From Palsa-504 sp963800415 (GTDB lineage: Bacteria > Actinomycetota > Actinomycetes > Streptosporangiales > Streptosporangiaceae): DNA of 64,000 nt. Numbering within the stretch: the stretch's first letter is position 1; the number at the start of each line of letters is the position of its first letter. Below, in pieces: positions 10,043 through 17,591 of the stretch. The notes beneath the pieces are model-generated. The model saw only the letters and a list, made by a program, of their open reading frames with translations, did no database searches and was not told where the DNA came from. The stretch lies in assembly GCA_963800415.1 (NCBI GenBank), contig CAWDBS010000072.1, forward strand, positions 1 to 64,000, given 5' to 3'. The translations under genes and the position numbers were made by a program.

Positions 10043-10480
10043 ATGGGCAAGTTGGGCACCGCGACGCCGGACGCGACGGCCGTCATGGCCGACCTCGCGC
10101 CACAGGGCGGCGCGGCGAACGGACCTGAGGACCCGCTTGAATGGGACACCATCGACTGGCGGTGCCAGGAGGAGCAGGTACAGCGGCTACAGCAACGGAT
10201 CTTCAAGGCGGCGCAGGCGGGCGATCACAAGCGTGTCCGCAACCTGCAGAAGCTGCTGCTGCGCAGCCGGGCTAACACGCTGGTCAGCGTGCGCCGGGTA
10301 ACGCAGCACAACACCGGCCGCCACACCCCCGGCGTCGACAGGCAGGTCGCCCTGACCTCCCTGGACCGGGCGAGCCTGGCGGTGCGGCTGCACCGCCAGG
10401 GCGGACCCGGCCGCGCGCTTCCGGTGCGGCGGGTGTACATACCGAAGAAAGGCGGAAAGAAACGCCCGCTCGGAATTCCC
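10043..10480 (+). CDS. Group II intron reverse transcriptase/maturase, part 1 of 3
   Basis: Codes for the N-terminal 146 residues: an RT-0/RT-1 region with WDTIDW, RLQQRIFKAAQAG, LQKLLLRS and RRVTQHN, ending VYIPKKGGKKRPLGIP. The reading frame then enters the inserted element and stops at 10495 after TEAA. The homologous continuation VIADRAQQQ starts at 13407. ATG 10043 is the first in-frame start after the ribozyme core. As it stands this part lacks the polymerase active site. Confidence 0.85.
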
Positions 10481-10481
10481 A

Positions 10482-10754
10482 CGGAAGCGGCATAGTGCCG
10501 GCTCTTCCAGTGATCTTTCGGCTTTTGTAGTCATCACGCACCCGTTTCATCCGCTGCGCGGGCAGCGGGTGGAGGTGCTGTTCTCCCGCCGGCGGGGCGG
10601 CCAGGTGGTCCTGGCCTGCGAGAGCGCGGGGCTGGGGCGGGTGACGGTCTTCGAGTCGTGGACCGACCGCGTCGCGTCCCCGGCCGGGGGTCGGCTGTCG
10701 GCGGAGGGGCTGGCGGCGCTCGACACGCTGGCCCGCTTGATGGAAGGTCGTTGA
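10482..10754 (+). CDS. DUF5372-like small protein, 5' end cut off by integration
   Basis: The open frame reads VVITHPFHPLRGQRVEVLF and ends LARLMEGR at TGA 10752-10754. The THPFHP-LRGQ motif is typical of DUF5372 proteins next to recombinases. No good start exists inside the left end of the element; the GTG at 10569 would remove the signature motif. In the predicted circular form the frame continues upstream across the junction into 13381-13406 and gains ATG starts at 13381 and 13390, giving a 99- or 96-residue protein. The frame arithmetic is exact (26 + 274 = 300 nt). Its function is unknown. Confidence 0.65.
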   Translation, partial: RKRHSAGSSSDLSAFVVITHPFHPLRGQRVEVLFSRRRGGQVVLACESAGLGRVTVFESWTDRVASPAGGRLSAEGLAALDTLARLMEGR

Positions 10755-10787
10755 TTCCGGTGGCCGGCCACGGCATCCTCTTGTGTG

Positions 10788-11138
10788 ATGGATGCACACA
10801 AGAACGATCTCGCGCGGATGCCGGCGGAGCAGCTGAGGGCACGGCGGCGGGCGCTGGCAGAGCGGCTCGGCGACGTGGAGCACGTGCTGGCCGGGTCGCT
10901 GGCCGGGCAGTCGCGCCGGTGCGGGCGGCCTGGCTGCCGGTGCGCGGACGGCGAGCCGCACGGCCCGTATGCCTACTTCACCCCGCGCCCGGGCGGGCGG
11001 GGCAGGGCACGGTACGTGCCGGCGGCACTGGAGGACGCGGTGCGCCGCTACCTGCGGCGCGGCGCGGAAGTCGAGGCGGCGCTGGCGGAGATCTCGGCGA
11101 TCAACGCCGAGCTGCTGGCGCGGAGGGAACTGGAGTAG
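10788..11138 (+). CDS. DUF6788-like zinc-ribbon protein
   Basis: A 116-residue protein with the signature CGRPGCRC...HGPYAYF and GRARYVP, preceded and followed by Ala/Leu/Arg-rich helices. This pattern matches DUF6788 proteins, which commonly sit between DUF5372 and a serine recombinase gene. A role as a DNA-binding or recombination accessory factor is an inference from location. ATG 10788 directly follows a GTG at 10785; either could be used. Confidence 0.65.
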   Translation: MDAHKNDLARMPAEQLRARRRALAERLGDVEHVLAGSLAGQSRRCGRPGCRCADGEPHGPYAYFTPRPGGRGRARYVPAALEDAVRRYLRRGAEVEAALAEISAINAELLARRELE

Positions 11139-11229
11139 CCGGTGGGCGCCGCCGTGCTGACCGGGGCCGCGCGGGCCGAGGCCGTGGCGGCCGTGGCCGG
11201 CATGACGTCATGCGCGCTGGGAGGCAGGC

Positions 11230-13329
11230 GTGAACGGCGAGCACAAGATCACCGGCGGGCACCGGGCGAGGACGGCCCTGGTCTACCTGCGCCAGTCGAC
11301 CCTGGTCCAGGTCCGCGAGCACACCGAGTCGACGATGCGGCAGTATGCCCTGGCGGACACCGCGGTCGCGCTGGGCTGGGCACCGCAGGACGTGGAGGTG
11401 ATCGACCGGGACCTGGGCCTGTCCGGGACGTCGGCGGCGCACCGGCAGGGGTTCCGCGACCTGATGTCGCGGGTCTGCCTGGGCGAGGTCGGGGCGGTGC
11501 TCGGCCTGGAGGTCTCCCGGCTGGCACGGTCGAACGCGGACCTGGCCCGGCTGGCGGAGATGGCCCGGCTGACAGGCACGCTGCTGATCGACAGCGACGG
11601 TGTCTACGACCTGTCGGACTTCAACGACTGGCTGGTGCTGGGCCTGAAGTCCACGATGAGCCAGGCGGAGCTGCACATCATGGCGGGCAGGCTGCAGGCG
11701 GCCAAGCTGGCCGCCGCCGAGCGCGGCGAGCTGCGCGCCCCGCTGCCCGTCGGGCTCGTCTACGACGACGACAGCATGGTGGTCATCGACCCCGATGCCG
11801 AGGTCCGGGCCGCCGTCGCTGACGTCTTCGCCTGCTTCGCCGCCGCCGGGTCGGCCTACGGCGTCGTGGCGGCGTTCGCCGGCCGCAAGTTCCCCCAGCG
11901 CGCCTACGGCGGCGCGTGGGCCGGGCAGCTGCGGTGGGGGCCGCTGACCCACCACCGGGTGCTGCAGGTGCTGAAGAACCCCGCCTACGCCGGCGCCTAC
12001 GTCCACGGCCGCCACGTCACCCGCAAGACGGTCGACGCTGACGGGAACGTCCGCACGGTGACGGCCGAGGTGCCCCGCGCGCAGTGGAAGGTGCTGATCA
12101 AGGACCACCACCCCGGCTACGTCACCTGGGATGAGTACCTGGCGGTCGAGGCCCGGCTGGCCGCGAACTGGACCGCCTCCGGGGCCCGCACGGTCCGGGA
12201 GGGCAGCGCGCTGTGCCAGGGCATCATCTACTGCGGCAGCTGCGGCGGGCCGATGGTGGCCAACTACCAGGGCGGCGACCGGGCTAACTATGAGTGCCAC
12301 TCCCGCCGCGACGGGAAGAAGGCACCCGGCTGCCGCGGTATCGCCACGGCAGCCCTCGACGACGCCGTCGCCCGGGTACTGCTGGACGCGCTCACCCCCG
12401 AGCAGGTCGCGCTCGCCCTCGCCGCCGCCAGCGAGGTGACCGGCCAGCACCAGCGCGCCAGCCGCGCCGCCGAGCTGGCCGTCGAGCGGGCACGCTACGA
12501 CGCAGACCGCGCCGAGCGGGCCTTCAGCCAGGTCGAGCCGGAGAACCGGCTCGTCGCCCGCACCCTGGAGGCCCGCTGGGAGGCCAGGCTCGCCGCGCTC
12601 GCCGGGGCCGAGCAGGCCCTGGAGTCCGCCCGCGCCACGCTGCCGCCGCTCCCGGACCGGGACAGCCTGGCAAGGATCGCCGCTGACCTGCCGGCGCTCT
12701 GGCACGCCCCGACCACGACTCCCCGCGACCGCAAGCGGCTGCTGCGCACCCTGATAGCCGACGTCACCCTGCTGCCCGAGCCCGACCGGGCCAAGGCCCG
12801 GATCGGGATCCGCTGGCACGCGGGCACCGATGAGCAACTCATCATCACCAGGCCCCGCCCGAGCGGGATCCCCGCCGCCACGCCGTCCCCGGCCGCCGAG
12901 CTGATCCGCCGCCTCGGCCCGACTGCCGGCAACGACGACCTCGTCGCCATCCTCGCCCGGCACGGATACCGCACCGGGGCAGGCCGCCCCTTCGACGTGA
13001 AGGCCGTGCAGTGGGTCCGCCGCGTCTACGGCATCCCCGTCCCGTCCCCCGTCGCCGCCGGGGAGGTCAGCGTGAAAGACGCCGCCCGGCAACTCGGCTG
13101 CAGCCCCGGCGTCATCTACTACTGGATCGAGACCGGGCAGCTCGAGGCCCGCCGCGGCACCGGGAACAGGCTCTGCATCCCCTGGGCCCCTGGCACCGAG
13201 GCCGAATGCCGCGCCCGGATCGCCACATCCGGGCACATCAACCCCGCCGCCCGGCGCACCAGGCCACGGAAAACACCCCGCTGGCCCGCTGAGCAGCCTC
13301 GAATGTCAGCACCTGCTGGCATTATCTAG
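11230..13329 (+). CDS. Large serine recombinase (element 1)
   Basis: A 699-residue large serine recombinase. The N-terminal resolvase domain has the nucleophile at Ser23 in VYLRQSTLVQ and the conserved EVSRLARSNADL block. A Recombinase domain follows (about 180-310, LKNPAYAGAYVHGRH), then a zinc ribbon (YCGSCGGPM...YEC...PGCRG, about 335-380), a coiled-coil stretch (about 410-470), and a C-terminal MerR-like helix-turn-helix (VSVKDAARQLGCSPG). It should catalyse integration and excision of element 1. The stop at 13327-13329 lies inside the element, unlike the other recombinase here. Confidence 0.9.
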   Translation: MNGEHKITGGHRARTALVYLRQSTLVQVREHTESTMRQYALADTAVALGWAPQDVEVIDRDLGLSGTSAAHRQGFRDLMSRVCLGEVGAVLGLEVSRLARSNADLARLAEMARLTGTLLIDSDGVYDLSDFNDWLVLGLKSTMSQAELHIMAGRLQAAKLAAAERGELRAPLPVGLVYDDDSMVVIDPDAEVRAAVADVFACFAAAGSAYGVVAAFAGRKFPQRAYGGAWAGQLRWGPLTHHRVLQVLKNPAYAGAYVHGRHVTRKTVDADGNVRTVTAEVPRAQWKVLIKDHHPGYVTWDEYLAVEARLAANWTASGARTVREGSALCQGIIYCGSCGGPMVANYQGGDRANYECHSRRDGKKAPGCRGIATAALDDAVARVLLDALTPEQVALALAAASEVTGQHQRASRAAELAVERARYDADRAERAFSQVEPENRLVARTLEARWEARLAALAGAEQALESARATLPPLPDRDSLARIAADLPALWHAPTTTPRDRKRLLRTLIADVTLLPEPDRAKARIGIRWHAGTDEQLIITRPRPSGIPAATPSPAAELIRRLGPTAGNDDLVAILARHGYRTGAGRPFDVKAVQWVRRVYGIPVPSPVAAGEVSVKDAARQLGCSPGVIYYWIETGQLEARRGTGNRLCIPWAPGTEAECRARIATSGHINPAARRTRPRKTPRWPAEQPRMSAPAGII

Positions 13330-13380
13330 CCAAGCAAGAGCACCACGAGAAGCGCATGATCCCCAAACGCCACGGCAAGG

Positions 13381-13406
13381 ATGGGCAGTATGAAGTCACC
13401 GTCCCC
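13381..13406 (+). other. Right end of element 1: displaced 5' end of the DUF5372-like gene
   Basis: ATG GGC AGT ATG AAG TCA CCG TC at the right boundary. When the ends are joined as in a circle, this runs in frame into the DUF5372-like frame at the left end. An AAGG run just before ATG 13381 could serve as the ribosome site. In the integrated state this short frame instead runs into the RT gene out of frame. Confidence 0.55.
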
Positions 13407-13747
13407 GTTATCGCTGACCGCGCCCAGCAGCAGCGGGTGCGCAGCGCACTGGAACCCGAATGGGAAGCCCGGCTGGACCCGAAGCAATACGGATTCCGGC
13501 CGGGCCGCGGATGCCACGACGCGATCGAGATGATCCACAAGGCCATCGCGCCGAAAGGCGCGAAACGGGACTGGGTACTCGACGCCGACCTGAAGTCCGC
13601 ATTCGACAAAATCGACCACAACTTCCTGCTGGAACGCCTCGGGATGTTCCCCGCCAGGGAACAGGTCCGTGAATGGCTGAGGGCAGGGGTAGTCGATAAA
13701 GGCCGGTACTCGCCGACCGAAGAGGGAACCCCTCAAGGCGGCGTGAT
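13407..13747 (+). CDS. Group II intron reverse transcriptase/maturase, part 2 of 3
   Basis: Codes for RT motifs 2-4: DPKQYGFRPGRGCHDA, DWVLDADLKSAFDKIDH (RT3 with a catalytic Asp) and EEGTPQGGVI, the highly conserved RT4 block. It is flanked by element 1 on the left and element 2 on the right; the latter breaks the PQGGVISP motif between codon positions. The local frame continues into element 2 and stops at 13787. Together with parts 1 and 3 it makes a 597-residue protein. Confidence 0.86.
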
Positions 13748-13765
13748 CACGCCCCCAACACAGTT
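13740..13765. repeat. Left attachment half-site of element 2
   Basis: GGCGTGAT (13740-13747) is repeated directly at the right end (16227-16234). The 19 bases from 13747, TCACGCCCCCAACACAGTT, are the exact complement of 16215-16233. A crossover at the central AT explains both junctions and the intact RT target sequence. Confidence 0.85.
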
Positions 13766-13818
13766 GGCAATTTCTGTTTCGATGTGACGCTGGGTTACCG
13801 GCGGCTGGAGCGTGGCCG

Positions 13819-14046
13819 GTGAGCGCGGCGGGGCCGGGGGTGCCGGCCGGGCCGGTGGAGACGCCGCCGCGCGGGTTCGTGCCGCAGGCGGAACAGGCCG
13901 AGATCCTGGCCGGGGTGCTGGCCGGGATCGAGCTGGGCGCCTGGGACCGGCGGATCCTGGAGTGGATGGCGAGCTGGGATGCGTCCACGGTGCTGACCGT
14001 GGCGTCGTGGATCGCGCGGTCGCGGGCGGCAGGGACGCCGCGGTGA
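13819..14046 (+). CDS. Small protein of element 2, unknown function
   Basis: A 75-residue protein starting at GTG 13819, with a Gly/Pro-rich N-terminus and a helical C-terminal half (EQAEILAGVLAGIELGAWD, ILEWMASWDASTVL). I do not recognise a family. In the predicted circle the recombinase stop TGA is at 13820-13822 and overlaps this GTG (GTGA), so this protein would be translationally coupled to the recombinase only after excision. A recombination-directionality or accessory role is a guess from that position. Confidence 0.6.
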   Translation: MSAAGPGVPAGPVETPPRGFVPQAEQAEILAGVLAGIELGAWDRRILEWMASWDASTVLTVASWIARSRAAGTPR

Positions 14047-14104
14047 TCTGCGGGGACGCCATGCCACGCAGAGATGCTGACATGTCCGGTAGTACGATTG
14101 CGGC

Positions 14105-14446
14105 ATGGCTGGTGACCGGGTTCGCGCCGGCGAGTACGCCGTGCGCATCAACGCCGCCGCGGACCTGGTGGAGGCCGGGGTGCCGGTTGCCGAGGCGGCC
14201 CGGGTGCTGGCGGGCCGGTTCGGCTGCTCGGTGCGGCAGGGCCGCCGCTATGCCGGGCAGGCGGCCCAGGCGGGGCGGGCCGAGATACCGCAGGACACGG
14301 TGGTGTTCACGGTCAAGCTGCCGGCGGGGCTGGCCGGGCGGGTGCGCGCGCATGCCCGGCAGGCCGGCCTGGCCATCTCCGCGGTGGTGGCCCAGGCGCT
14401 GGAGGAATATCTCGCCCGGGACCAGAAGAACCATCCGCGCAGGTGA
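14105..14446 (+). CDS. Ribbon-helix-helix-like DNA-binding protein of element 2
   Basis: A 113-residue protein. The N-terminal part (AADLVEAGVPVAEAARVLA, FGCSVRQGRRY) resembles a helix-turn-helix; the C-terminal part, TVVFTVKLPAGLAGRVRAH plus AISAVVAQALEEYLAR, is a typical ribbon-helix-helix pattern. It lies 130 bp upstream of the recombinase gene and is probably a regulator or accessory factor for recombination. The family assignment is by pattern only. Confidence 0.6.
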   Translation: MAGDRVRAGEYAVRINAAADLVEAGVPVAEAARVLAGRFGCSVRQGRRYAGQAAQAGRAEIPQDTVVFTVKLPAGLAGRVRAHARQAGLAISAVVAQALEEYLARDQKNHPRR

Positions 14447-14575
14447 ACAGCCGGAAGGTCGAGGCGGAGTTCGTCTTCGACCGGAACGCGGCCACCGATT
14501 TGTCGGTGGCCTACGCCATATTGGTTCCGCAGCGGCGGGCCCGCACCGGGCGGCCTGGCCAGGAAGGACACGCGG

Positions 14576-16234
14576 ATGACAAGCGCGGCGCTGTATGCAC
14601 GGGTCTCCAGCGCCCGGCAGAAGAAGGATCAGACCATCGGGTCGCAGACCCAGGCGCTGCGGGCGCACGCCCGGCAGCTGGGGCTTGAGGTCCCGCAGGA
14701 CTGGATCTTCGAAGACGAGGGGCATTCCGGTGCCACGCTGCTCCGCCCGGCCCTGGAGGCGCTGCGGGACCTGGCCGCCCAGGGCTGCGTCGATGTGGTG
14801 CTGTGCTACTCGCCGGACCGGCTGGCCCGCAAGTTCGCCTACCAGGCGCTGCTGATCGAGGAGTTCAACCGGGCCGGGGTCCGGGTGGAGTTCGTCAGCG
14901 GCCCGCGCGGGGACAGCCCCGAAGACCAGCTGCTGGTGCAGTTCCAGGGCATGTTCGCCGAGTACGAGAAGGCCCAGCTGATGGAGCGGTACCGGCGCGG
15001 CAAGGCTTACCGGGCCCGGTCCGGGTCGGTCAACGTGCTGGGCGGCGCCCCGTTCGGCTACCGGTACGTCCGCAAGACCCCCGATTCCGCCGCCCGGTAC
15101 GAGATCCTCCAGCACGAGGCCGTGCTGGTGGCGGAGATGTTCCGCCGCTACGCCGACGACGGCGCCACCATCGCGGACCTGGCCCGCTGGCTGACCAGCC
15201 AGGGCGTTCCCACCCGGACCGGCAAGCACCGCTGGGACCGGTCGGTGATCTGGGGCATGCTGCGCAACCCCGCCTACGCGGGCCGCGCGGTGTTCGGCAA
15301 GACCCAGATCATCCATGAGCAGCCGGGGCTGAACCGGGTCGCCCGGCTGCAGGGACGCACCGTGCCGCGGCCAGTCAAGGCCGTGGACCGGCCGCGCGAG
15401 GAGTGGACCGAGATCGCGGTCCCGGCGATCGTGGACCAGGACACCTTCGCCCGGGTGCAGCAGCGGCTGGAAGACAACAAGAAATTCGCGACCCGCGGCG
15501 CCAGGGTCCCGTCCCTGCTGCAGGGCCTGGCCGCCTGCGCGGCCTGCGGCTACGGCTACTATCGCACGTCCACCCGGACCGCCCGCAAGAAGATCTACTA
15601 CTACCGCTGCCTGGGCTCGGACAACTACCGGTACGAAGGCGGCCCGGTGTGCGGCAACAAGCCAGTCCGCGCCGACTACCTCGACCAGGTCGTCTGGGAC
15701 CACATCACCGGCCTGCTCGCCGACCCGGCCCTGATCCGTGCCGAGATCGCCAGGCGGCTCGAACAGGCCCGCACCTCCGACCCGGTCACCCGCCAGCGCA
15801 CGCAGATCGAACTGGCCCTGGCCAAGGCCGCCACCTCGATCACCGCGATGATCCAGGCCTACTCCGAGCAGCTGATCACCATCGACGAGCTGCGCGCCAA
15901 GATGCCGCACCTGCGCGCCCGCGAGGCCAGCCTGCGCGGCCAGCTCGACGCCCTTGACGCCCAGGCCGCCGACCGCGACGCCTACCTCAAGCTCGCCGGC
16001 GACCTGGAGGGCTTCCTCGCCCAGCTGCGCGGCAGTACCGGCACCGCACGCACCGAAGACCGCCGGCGGGTGCTGCGGCTGCTGGTCAAGGACGTCCTCA
16101 TCGGACCCGAGAAGATCACCATCCGCCACCGCATCCCCGTCCGGGAACCAGCCACCAGCGGCGGCGGCCACCACGACACCACCGACACGGAGGGTGACAT
16201 GCGCGAAAGTTATGAACTGTGTTGGGGGCGTGAT
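14576..16234 (+). CDS. Large serine recombinase (element 2), open at the right end
   Basis: The resolvase domain begins ALYARVSSARQKKDQ with the nucleophile at Ser11 or Ser12, followed by YSPDRLARKFAYQ. The Recombinase domain contains LRNPAYAGRAVFGK; the zinc ribbon is CAACGYGYY...YYRC...VCGN; then a coiled coil and a beta-rich end (RVLRLLVKDVLIGP). The element holds no stop in this frame: in the integrated state it runs past the boundary through antisense-meaning RT sequence to 17371 (931 codons). Across the predicted circular junction it continues for 24 codons (DHAPNTVGNF...) and stops at 13820-13822, giving 577 residues. The shorter form is likely the native protein. Confidence 0.85.
16215..16234. 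repeat. Right attachment half-site of element 2
   Basis: AACTGTGTTGGGGGCGTGA at 16215-16233 is the exact complement of the left half-site, and GGCGTGAT at 16227-16234 repeats the left core. The base after it resumes RT sequence (ATCTCCGTTGC, coding ISPLL). Confidence 0.85.
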
Positions 16235-17249
16235 ATCTCCGTTGCTACTGAATATCGCATTGCAGGGAATGGAAAAGGCGGCGGGAGTGAAATACGACTC
16301 TCGCGGCTACGTGGAATCAGGGTGCCCGACCGTCATTGTCTACGCGGACGACTTCGTGGCGCTGTGCCACAGCCGCGAGCAGGCGGAAGCGGTCCAGGCG
16401 AGGCTCGGCGCGTGGCTCAAGGAGAGGGGCCTCACCCTCAACAAGGAGAAGACCCGGATCGGCCGGATAAGCGACGGCTTCGATTTCCTCTCCTTCAACA
16501 TACGCCGCTACCGGACCAGCCAGGGCAGCAAGGTCCTCACCAGGCCCAGCCGCGATGCGATGAAGAAGATCCGGCGGAGACTCGCCGACGAACTGCGCGC
16601 AATGCGCGGTTCCCCGGTGGCCGAGGTGATCTACGTCCTCAATCCGGTCATCCGGGGCCAGGCGAACTACTACCGGACCGGGGCGTCCAAGAAGGCCTTC
16701 CAGGCCCTGGACAGCTACCTGTGGCGGCAGCTTTACAAGTGGGCTCTCCGCAGGCACCCCAGGAAGGGCCGGAGATGGGTGACCGCCCGCTACTTCGGCC
16801 TGTTCAACCCGCACAGGCGCAACAGGTGGGTCTTCGGCGACCGGGAAACCGGAGCCTACCTCCACCAGTACGCCTGGACGAAGATCGTCCGGCACGCGCC
16901 GGTCCCCGGCAGGCACTCGCCCTACGACCCTGCCCTGGCCCGGTACTGGGCCGACCGGCGACGGAAGCAGAAACCCCCGCAGCTGGCCCCCTCCTGGCAA
17001 ACCGCCCTGCGGGACCAGCGAGGGCTGTGCCCGACATGCGGAGAACTGCTGCTGTCCGCCGACCGCGCACCGGACTCCCCCGGCCAGTGGGAGACCTGGT
17101 TCGCGGCCGTCCGCAAGGCGATGACCCGCCAGGCCATCACCGACAACAGCACCGGCCGGACGAAACACCGCCTCGTACACGCCTACTGCGCCAGCCGCCA
17201 CCCAGACGGCAGGCCGCACGGCACGGACCAGCAGGCCGCAGGAGCCTGA
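16235..17249 (+). CDS. Group II intron reverse transcriptase/maturase, part 3 of 3
   Basis: Codes for the rest of the intron protein: SPLLLNIALQGME, the polymerase active site VIVYADDFVALC (YADD), the thumb and maturase domain (NPVIRGQANYYRTGASKKAF, YLWRQLYKWALRRHP), and a C-terminal HNH endonuclease zinc region (LCPTCGELLL ... HRLVHAYC). All catalytic motifs are present, so the protein would be complete if both elements were excised. It ends 20 bp before domain V. Confidence 0.9.
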
Positions 17250-17268
17250 CCGCCCACGCGGGCTGCTT

Positions 17269-17343
17269 GAGCCGTGTGCCGCGACGAGTGGCAAGCACGG
17301 TTCTGAGGAGGGGGGCGCCGGAAAACGGCGCCCCCTATCCGAC
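17269..17343 (+). ncRNA. Group II intron domains V and VI and 3' splice site
   Basis: Domain V: GAGCCGTG at 17269-17276 pairs with CACGGTTC at 17296-17303, with TGCC/GGCA above, an AG bulge and the AGC catalytic triad in the first strand. Domain VI: GGGGGCGCCG and CGGCGCCCCC around GAAAA, below which GGA pairs with TCC and leaves A17337 bulged, exactly seven nucleotides from the 3' end. That is the expected branch-point position. The intron ends in GAC at 17343. Confidence 0.9.
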
Positions 17344-17556
17344 AACGAGGTCCACCTGGTCCGCGACGTGACCCTGCGTGAGGACTCCTCGAAGGTCCGG
17401 GCCCAGTCCCGGCCCCGCAACCTCGCCACCCTCCGTAACCTCACCACGGGCCTCATCCGCCAGGCCGGCCGCAGCGACATCGCCGCCACGATCCGCGAAG
17501 CCGAATACGACAACGACCTGCTCCACGCCCTGCTACGCCTCACCCCGGACCTGTGA
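17344..17556 (+). CDS. ISAs1-family transposase, exon 2
   Basis: Codes for the last 70 residues, NEVHLVRDVTLREDSSKVR through LLRLTPDL, matching the usual ISAs1 C-terminus (LHWVRDVTF-ED-S-VR ... MATLRNLAIGLIR). It is in frame with exon 1 once the intron is removed; total length is then 520 residues. The stop is 12 bp from the right inverted repeat. Confidence 0.88.
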   Translation, partial: NEVHLVRDVTLREDSSKVRAQSRPRNLATLRNLTTGLIRQAGRSDIAATIREAEYDNDLLHALLRLTPDL

Positions 17557-17568
17557 ACAGCAGAAATG

Positions 17569-17586
17569 ACTTTGTCCGCAGCCCTG
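17569..17586 (-). repeat. Right terminal inverted repeat of the IS
   Basis: ACTTTGTCCGCAGCCCTG, the exact complement of the left end. Confidence 0.93.
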
Positions 17587-17591
17587 CCCAC

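Larger units (their letters stand above)
10481..13406 (+). mobile_element. Serine-recombinase element 1 inside the intron RT gene
   Basis: About 2.93 kb inserted between RT codons for Pro146 and Val147, with CCC shared at both junctions (10478-10480 and 13404-13406). It carries a DUF5372-like gene, a DUF6788-like gene and a large serine recombinase, all on the plus strand, a gene set often seen together in actinobacterial mobile DNA. Joining the two ends gives a predicted attP with partial dyad symmetry (TATG-6-CCGT-4-ACGG-6-CATA). Removing the element restores the RT frame exactly. Confidence 0.85.
13748..16234 (+). mobile_element. Serine-recombinase element 2 inside the intron RT gene
   Basis: About 2.49 kb inserted in the RT4 motif (PQGGVI/SPLLLN). 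It carries three genes on the plus strand: a 75-residue protein, a ribbon-helix-helix-like protein and a large serine recombinase. Joining the ends gives a predicted attP that is a perfect 38-bp palindrome, two 19-bp arms with no spacer. Deleting the element restores the RT frame exactly. Confidence 0.87.
9386..17343 (+). mobile_element. Group II intron interrupted by two serine-recombinase elements
   Basis: The 5' end starts GTGCG (group II consensus GUGYG) directly after a codon boundary. The 3' end has a textbook domain V and VI and ends CCGAC. Removing 9386-17343 joins GGC ATC GAG to AAC GAG GTC and yields HWGIENEVHLVRDV, the expected ISAs1 sequence. The intron lies in the sense orientation, as splicing requires. 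Subtracting the two inserted elements leaves about 2.5 kb, a normal size for a bacterial group II intron with an encoded protein. Confidence 0.9.
7840..17586 (+). mobile_element. ISAs1-type insertion sequence carrying a nested group II intron
   Basis: Bounded by an 18-bp perfect inverted repeat, CAGGGCTGCGGACAAAGT at 7840-7857 and its complement at 17569-17586. The core gene is an ISAs1-family transposase whose reading frame is split at 9385/17344 by a group II intron. Without the intron the IS would be about 1.8 kb; it is now 9747 bp. No flanking direct repeat was found, so the element is old, recombined or inserted without a recognisable duplication. Confidence 0.88.

Noticed and set aside
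11101..13236. Long minus-strand open frame of 711 codons
   Set aside because: Shadow of the plus-strand serine recombinase in GC-rich DNA; no family resemblance.
13733..16174. Minus-strand open frame of 813 codons
   Set aside because: Antisense shadow of element 2 genes; composition is Gly/Ala/Val filler without motifs.
16235..17371. C-terminal 379 codons of a 931-residue recombinase
   Set aside because: This part is an out-of-frame reading of the RT gene and domain V; the RT frame is the one with motifs.
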